DNA from: Apoderus coryli
Taxonomy: Eukaryota; Arthropoda; Insecta; Coleoptera; Attelabidae
Direction: 5' to 3'
DNA length: 64,000 nt
Assembly: GCA_911728435.2 (NCBI GenBank)
Contig: OU452199.1
Coordinates: 1,736,001 to 1,800,000 of the forward strand
A program made the translations under genes and the position numbers. A model generated the notes under the pieces. That model was not told the DNA's origin. It made no database searches and saw only the letters and a program-made list of their open reading frames with translations. Shown piece after piece: positions 58,192-64,000 of this stretch (position 1 is its first letter; each line of letters opens with the position of its first letter).

Positions 58192-60641
58192 TGGCAACCC
58201 ATTAGATTATTTCAGAAACTACTTCGAATTGAATTTTGAAAATATCAGTGTCTATATTGTCAAATATGCTCTACTCAAATAATATAATAGCAACGGCATA
58301 GCACTTCCGGTTATACCGGAAGTTGATGGCAACTTTGTTATTTTAAATTGAACACCCTATATATTATTACATTTTTGGATTCTAAATAAGATTTCAGACA
58401 TATTTTATGTATCATGTCCTATACCTAACATCAGTCGTTTTTGATTTATATCAAGATTTATGTCAAAATTGACAGTTTAGGACTCTATAAGAATTCCGTT
58501 TCTTCCTTGTAAATCAGTATTTAATAAAAATTTTGCAGGTATTTTCTTATCAGGTGGGATCTTCTTTTTCGAATTGACAAGACATTTTCTGATTAGTTTC
58601 TACAGGGAGGTCAAAAAATTATATTGAAAATGGTTCAAGAAAAACAGTTGAAACTCAATTTTTTCAAATGGAATGGGTATATTATTATTATTTTACCTTC
58701 CTTAGCATTAAAAAATAATGCAATTTTGTAATAGGTTATCATTTCCTAAAATGCATAGTTTTCGAAATATCGTCATTTTAAATTTTTCTGCAGCGCCTAC
58801 CGTTGTCTCTCTGGAAGCTAGCTAATTAATTTAGTTAGCCATGAAAATAATGACATTTCTCTGAATTAGCATAAACGTCAAACTAAATATGAAATTAGTT
58901 GTTGCTATCCAACCAGTCGTTATTTACCAATATTTGTGACCATTATATTTTACAATAATTATTACAAAATGGAAAATATTTATTCATATGCTGATATTGT
59001 AAATGTATTATTAATCCATGGAGAATGTAACAAAGTGATTAATAGAACCTGTAGAGTATTTAACGAGAGAAACCCGCATTTGCTAACAATGACTAGAGAA
59101 AAATTAAAAAGAATTTTGAGAAATCAAATACGGTGGGGGCAGTGTCATGCAAATCGAGTACTACAAAAACCTGTAACTACAAATGAGGATAATGTGGTCA
59201 ATGTTTTGGCATATTTTAATACAAATCCTGAATCATCAGTGCGTGCGTGCGTGAACAAGATCTAGAAATTTCAAAATCATCTGTCCAAAAAATATTAAAA
59301 AGTAGTGGTTTACATCCATTTAAATTCAAATATCTTTGTGCTCTGGAAGCAGGTGATGCCGAACGACGTGTACGGTTCTGCGAAACCATTTTAACACGAA
59401 CGCAAGAAGATCCTGGGTTTCTGCAAAAAGTGATTTGGACAGATGAGTCGAAATTTTCGAGAGATAGAATCGTTAATAGACAAAATAGTCATTTTTGGGC
59501 TTCTGAGACTCCGCATGCTATTCGTGAACAAAATTTTCAAAATAAATTTAGTGTGAACGTTTTTTGTATGGTGAAAGACACACATGTTGAATATTTTATT
59601 TACGAGCATAATTTAAATACGGAAGGTTATCTTTATATTTTGCAAAATGTTGTGGCGCATTTTTTGGATAATCGATCATTAAATGAATTAAGAAGTTGTT
59701 GGAACCAGTTACATGGAACACCACCTCACTGTGGAAATAGAATCACACAACAGCTTAATGAAATGTTTGAAGATCGATGGATCAGACGGGCGTTGGGATT
59801 GGCCAGCGAGATCTCCAGATCTATCACCGCTGAATTTTTATGTTTGGGGGCAATTAAACAAAAAGTTATTCCACCCCAATTAATTCAAAAGAAGAATTCG
59901 AACTTCACTCGAAGAAATTTATAATATCAATAAGTATTTTTCATTTTTATTAATTTGACGTTTAGTTTGACATTAAAATGACAATAATTTCATGGCTAAC
60001 TAAATTAATTAGCTAGCTTCCAGAGAGACAACGGTAGGCGCTGCAGAAAAATTTTAAATGACGATATTTCGAAAACTATACATTTTAGAAAATGATAACC
60101 TATTACAAAATTGCATTATTTTTTAATGCTAAAGAAGATAAAATAATAATAATATACCCATTCCATTTGAAAAAATTGACTTTCAACTGTTTTTCTTGAA
60201 CTGTTTTCAATATAATTTTTTGACCACCCTATATAGACTAATCAGAAAATGTCTTGTCAATTCGAAAAAGAAGATCCCACCTGATAAGAAAATACCTGCA
60301 AAATAATTATTAAATACTGATTTACAAGGAAAAAACGGAATTCTTATGGAGCCCTAAGCTGTCAATTTTGACATAAATCTTGATATAAGTCAAAAACGAC
60401 TGACGCTAGGTATAGGACATGATACATGAAATATGTGTGAAATCTTATTTAGAATCCAAAAATGTAATAATATATAGGGTATTCCATTTAAAATAACAAA
60501 GTTGCCATCAACTTCCGGTATAACCGGAAGGCTATGCCGTTGCTATTATATTATTTGAGTAGAGCATATTTGATAATATAGACACTGAAATTTTCGCAAT
60601 TCAATTCGAAGTAGTTTCTGAAATAATCTAATGGGTTGCCA
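58192..60641 (+). mobile_element. Mariner-like element with ~690-bp inverted ends
   Basis: Inverted similarity runs from tggcaacccattag (58192) with tctaatgggttgcca (ending 60641) inward to about 58885 and 59950, interrupted by small indels. The arms include the palindrome cttccggttataccggaag (58304-58322), mirrored at about 60512-60530, and the blocks agctagctaattaa and cgctgcaga. The outermost left text (tacagggtgtcttacgg) has no partner on the right, so the right tip may be lost. A single broken transposase lies between. Confidence 0.88.
58970..59924 (+). pseudogene. Mariner-like transposase with lost catalytic Asp and frameshifts
   Basis: N-terminal part from ATG 58970: MENIYSYADIVNVLLIHGEC, CRVFNERNPHL (helix-turn-helix, DUF4817-like). 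The frame breaks at a gtgc/gcgt repeat (59239-59253), consistent with tetranucleotide slippage. The next frame (59247-59924) has ISKSSVQKILKSSGLHPFKF, first catalytic Asp IWTDESKF, NVFCMV, then WNQLHGTPPH where QQDGAPPH is expected: the second Asp is His (CAT for GAT). A second frame change near 59800 puts the third motif (WPARSPDLSPLNFYVWG) in another frame. Three independent lesions, so dead. It is only a distant relative of the 21283-22364 gene. Confidence 0.92.
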
Positions 60642-63230
60642 ATGGCAATGCTAGGACGTGATCTTGCAATTTCTAAATAAAATTTCAATAAAAGGTTCAT
60701 ATTAGACAGTTAATTACTTGAAACGGTTAAATATCATTTTGTTAGGTTAGGTAAAGTTTCTTGCTAGCATCCATTATAGTCTCCATCTTGGGGAATGGTT
60801 AAAATAGAACGATATTGCGTATTATTTATTGTAGAAAATGAAAATCATACTCGTACTATGATAAAAGTAGCAAATACTATAAATAAGTAGACTGAACATT
60901 TTCAGACTCTTGTTTTTTTGTTATGGGATTTAAAATTGTAGAGTTCAATGTCGAATTTTAATGCGAAACTTATGGAATTGTTCGATATTATTTTTGTAAA
61001 TTGAATATTTAATAATATGCCTACAGTTTATTTTATTATTAGATATTTATAGTCGTGTCATCCAGAAATGTAAGAACTGTAAGAATCAGTTTTGTAAAAA
61101 AAGAGTCAATGAACTTTTTAGAGAGATCATTATTTTAGCACCAATATTATCATACAGCAATATCAATTTGACTCTGAAATATCACGAGCGAGTTTTGTGA
61201 TACCTATTTCAGAACAAAATTGACACAACAATGTCACGTCACCAAAATAGCACTAAATACAACTCTAAAACAATTCTGATTCCAGTGTGACGTCCTAGCG
61301 AAGCGTTTTGATTTTGGGGCCGCTAATCACCATAGCGATGTCTTTTATTCACTATTTCGCACGTTTAATATAATTTATCACTTATAAATTTTAATCAACA
61401 TCAAAACTATTAAAATTATGCGTAAATAACATAATATATTTAGAGCATTATATCGCTCAAAACCGTATGCGCAATGGAATAGAGAGATAGAGAATCCGCC
61501 ATTTTGATGTGGTTTTGTTGCCAAGTTGCCTTCTAATTTTTAATTCTTATACAACATGTTCAAAGGACACATAAAATTAATATATGGTGGTGTAAAAATA
61601 TTAGAATAATCTAACATTTTTCTTTAACATTATAAAAGAGATATCATCAAATTGTTGGTTTTACTACTGCCAAATTATATGAAATTTTAATACTCAATAT
61701 ATATTTTTTATATCTTAAATGAGGCAACATTGGCTTTTCCCACATAAAATTTGACATTTATTATAACCCTTGAATTTTATATTACTAGCACAATAAAATT
61801 ACGTGTTTTAAACCAATTATATTACTATTATAAGTTTTCCAAAGTAAGCTCATTATGTACTTTTTAAGACTCTTTTGTAGTAGAACATCAAAATGGCCGC
61901 GTCCTATATCCCACCTTTTTTACCTCTCACTTGAGCGATATAGTTCTCTATATATATCGTAAATAAACTAGAACTTGACAAATGACATTTGACTTTAAAA
62001 CTGGGAATCGTTATAAAGGGACAAAACGGAAGAAAATTAGTTATTTGAGTTTTGATTGCATAATTTAATGATATATAGGTTTTCAGCATTTCAACAAGTC
62101 GTTAAGTTTTGTACAATAAAGATGAGATACGTTCTAGTTGACACCACTATTTTAATTTTATTTTTTCTTAAATTATACATGCACATAAAAAACAACATTT
62201 TACCATAATTACTTTAGATGTGAATCATCACCAACTCAATCAACCATTCCTATTAACATTCCGATTATGTATTACAATTTAAATAACTACTAAAGAAAAT
62301 GAAAAAAAAAAACATGTAAAAATATATACTTACCAAAAAAAATTGTAGAAAAGTGCCTCCTATTCAATTGCGCATGCTATAATAATATACTGTATTATTA
62401 ACATAAAATTTTCTTTAATCAACTCGGATAATTATTATTATAAAAATTAGAACAAATTAATTCTTAGTTATAAACAAAATAATGATTTTGTTTTTACTTT
62501 TTATAATTTGTAATTTTGTCGTTTCTATGTTTTATTATTAAGGAAATGTTGTTTCATTATTTCTAACTAAATAAAGCTGCATTTTTACAAAAAGAAAAAA
62601 ATGTGTTTAACTACCTACTGCGAAAGAAATCAATGTCCTGGGCTAGATTACTGTTGCTACACGTTAGAATTGCAGCTGCTTATGTTCGACCACAAAACAC
62701 CCTGTTAGAAAACGAACCGCAATGTTAACAATCGGAACTAAAAGAAGCGCCATCTATTGATGTGTCGCATAGTCATAAATTAGTTTTGGCGGGAAATTTA
62801 AAATAATATTAGTGACGAATATTTCCAATAAATTTAAATAGTTACATAATATGATGCAACTATTAATTGTAGTTTTTCAAAATCTTATTAAAACGAGATA
62901 GTGTTCAAAATACTTTTGAAAAACTACAAATAAGGTTGCACCATTATATATTACACGACACAAAACATTAATGGGATCGAAAAAAACAATTATTATTATA
63001 AAAAATTTATTATTAAAATAGAAACGCACAATTAGCAATATTATTTTACATTTTAATTTAGTCAAAAAGTAGGTAGTAGGTACACAATAAAGTTTATAAT
63101 TTAAAAAAATAAATAAAATAACAGGCTGCTTGGACTAGTTACGTTCTTGGAATATTCTTTCGATGTGCTAGGGCTAGGCATGTCATCGATGGCCATGGGG
63201 TAACTTCTACTAGGGTCACCGACGGATTCC
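60642..63230. other. No gene recognised
   Basis: 2.6 kb of AT-rich sequence. Short frames only; no repeat family from elsewhere in the window noticed. Confidence 0.5.
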
Positions 63231-63239
63231 TTTGATGTG

Positions 63240-63666
63240 GTAGGTCCAGTACTTATGTCTATGTCACAACTAGAGGTTCCAATTTTCTTCGTTTTGGACC
63301 AGGTGCCTCCTCTATAAATTCAATTATTTCATAAAAACATGTACCACATTTAATAGAGGTGCGTGATTTTCTTACCTGTATTAGGATGTAATATTGGTGT
63401 TGCATTCCATTTAAGCAGGTCTCTTCGACACCCAAACTGTAAATCATCCGGAACAAAATGTTTCGCACACATTAGATAACTTTTAAGTAGTTTATCAAAA
63501 GGAATGTTAAATAAACAGGGGTTGTTTATATTTGCCAACCACTTTATTAGCATTTCTGGTTCTTTATTAGGGTTCGGAAATTGGAAAAACTACCATTCTT
63601 AGTCTCACAGTTGGGAACACAACATTTTGTTTTTGCCGGTCGAACTTCTCCAACAAAAAGAGACAT
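63240..63666 (-). pseudogene. THAP-domain gene, N-terminal exons, single-base frameshift
   Basis: Minus strand. ATG at 63666-63664: MSLFVGEVRPAKTKCCVPNC ETKNG, with the first zinc ligands (C-x4-C). After a T5 run (complement of 63585-63589) the frame shifts by one: FQFPNPNKEPEMLIKWLANI, then SYLMCAKHFVPDDLQF with the C-x2-H ligands, ending in the donor ACAG|gtaag (63376/63375). The next exon (from about 63311) opens with APGPKRRKLEP, a possible nuclear localisation signal, then stops, while another frame stays open (SKESVGDPSRSYPMAID). THAP proteins bind DNA through this zinc module. Two frame breaks suggest a pseudogene or base errors in the assembly. Distinct from the THAP copy at 36751-37397. 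Confidence 0.72.
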
Positions 63667-64000
63667 AAGAATTAAAATAGCACACACTGAACGCAATTTT
63701 TATGCACAATTTACAATTAAACAAACTTTTAAACAAGACTCGCACTCTTTTTTCAAACTCTTAACGCAAAAAATCATATTAAGACTTGAAATTATGCCAC
63801 ACCCTTTTGTGGGAAATACGACTATAACATATGTTTTGTGGGTAATACCAAAATTTTTTAAACTTAAAATAGGGGGATGTTGTGTGATTTTAAAATAAAA
63901 ATTTTGTTGGCGACACCTAGCGAAAGGAAGTCAAACTAAGCGTAGTAGAACAGACAGTTTTCTTCACTTTTCGTTTGCAGCGACTCTCGTGACTGTTCGC
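63667..64000. other. Upstream of the THAP gene; nothing assigned
   Basis: If the THAP gene is real, this holds its 5' flank. The + frame 63581-63898 is a shadow of it. No promoter motif is clear. Confidence 0.4.

Overview
This is a eukaryotic, intron-bearing, AT-rich window from an insect-like genome. The only recognisable host gene is a hyperpolarisation-activated cyclic-nucleotide-gated (HCN/Ih) channel, whose last six coding exons lie on the + strand between 29148 and 38582. Its protein is nearly identical to what I know of insect Ih channels. The species cannot be fixed from the sequence; the transposon set fits an arthropod with a repeat-rich genome. I see no bacterial genes, tRNA, rRNA or CRISPR.

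Layout. 1-2075 is a ~174-bp satellite with higher-order structure. 3190-3650 is A-rich low complexity. 4992-5476 is a small retro-inserted element with a 15-bp target-site duplication, a long hairpin and a hammerhead ribozyme. 5986-6399 is an 83-copy TATAT microsatellite. 8590-11800 is a second, unrelated ~174-bp satellite split by a retroelement RNase H remnant. 13160-20488 is a pile of decayed non-LTR retrotransposons (three RTE-type, two RNase-H/Jockey-type fragments) plus a mariner remnant and a second canonical hammerhead. 20837-22935 is a mariner-like element with ~365-bp inverted ends. 23766-28560 holds nested fold-back elements with hammerhead-like cores. 29148-38582 is the HCN 3' half; its 7.85-kb intron holds a long-TIR element, a perfect 200-bp palindrome carrying two hammerhead-like cores, and a broken THAP gene. 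40456-42540, 46510-49420 and 54232-57430 are non-LTR elements, the last with an intact 960-codon ORF. 51541-53661 is an inverted duplication of a putative exon with a hAT MITE at its centre. 58192-60641 is a second mariner-like element with ~690-bp inverted ends. 63240-63666 is a second frameshifted THAP gene.

The main signal is self-cleaving-RNA structure. Two sites (5326-5424 and 19241-19317) match the canonical hammerhead core with paired stems. At least five more (24618-24664, 27147-27193, 28131-28177, 35946-35996, 36011-36061) share a CTGANGA-T-stem-GAAAC-NNNN-GTH layout in which stem sequences differ between elements but stay paired. All five have one extra T after the CTGANGA box. They sit in inverted-repeat elements with no reverse transcriptase of their own, which recalls the hammerheads of Penelope-like elements and retrozymes, but that link is inference.
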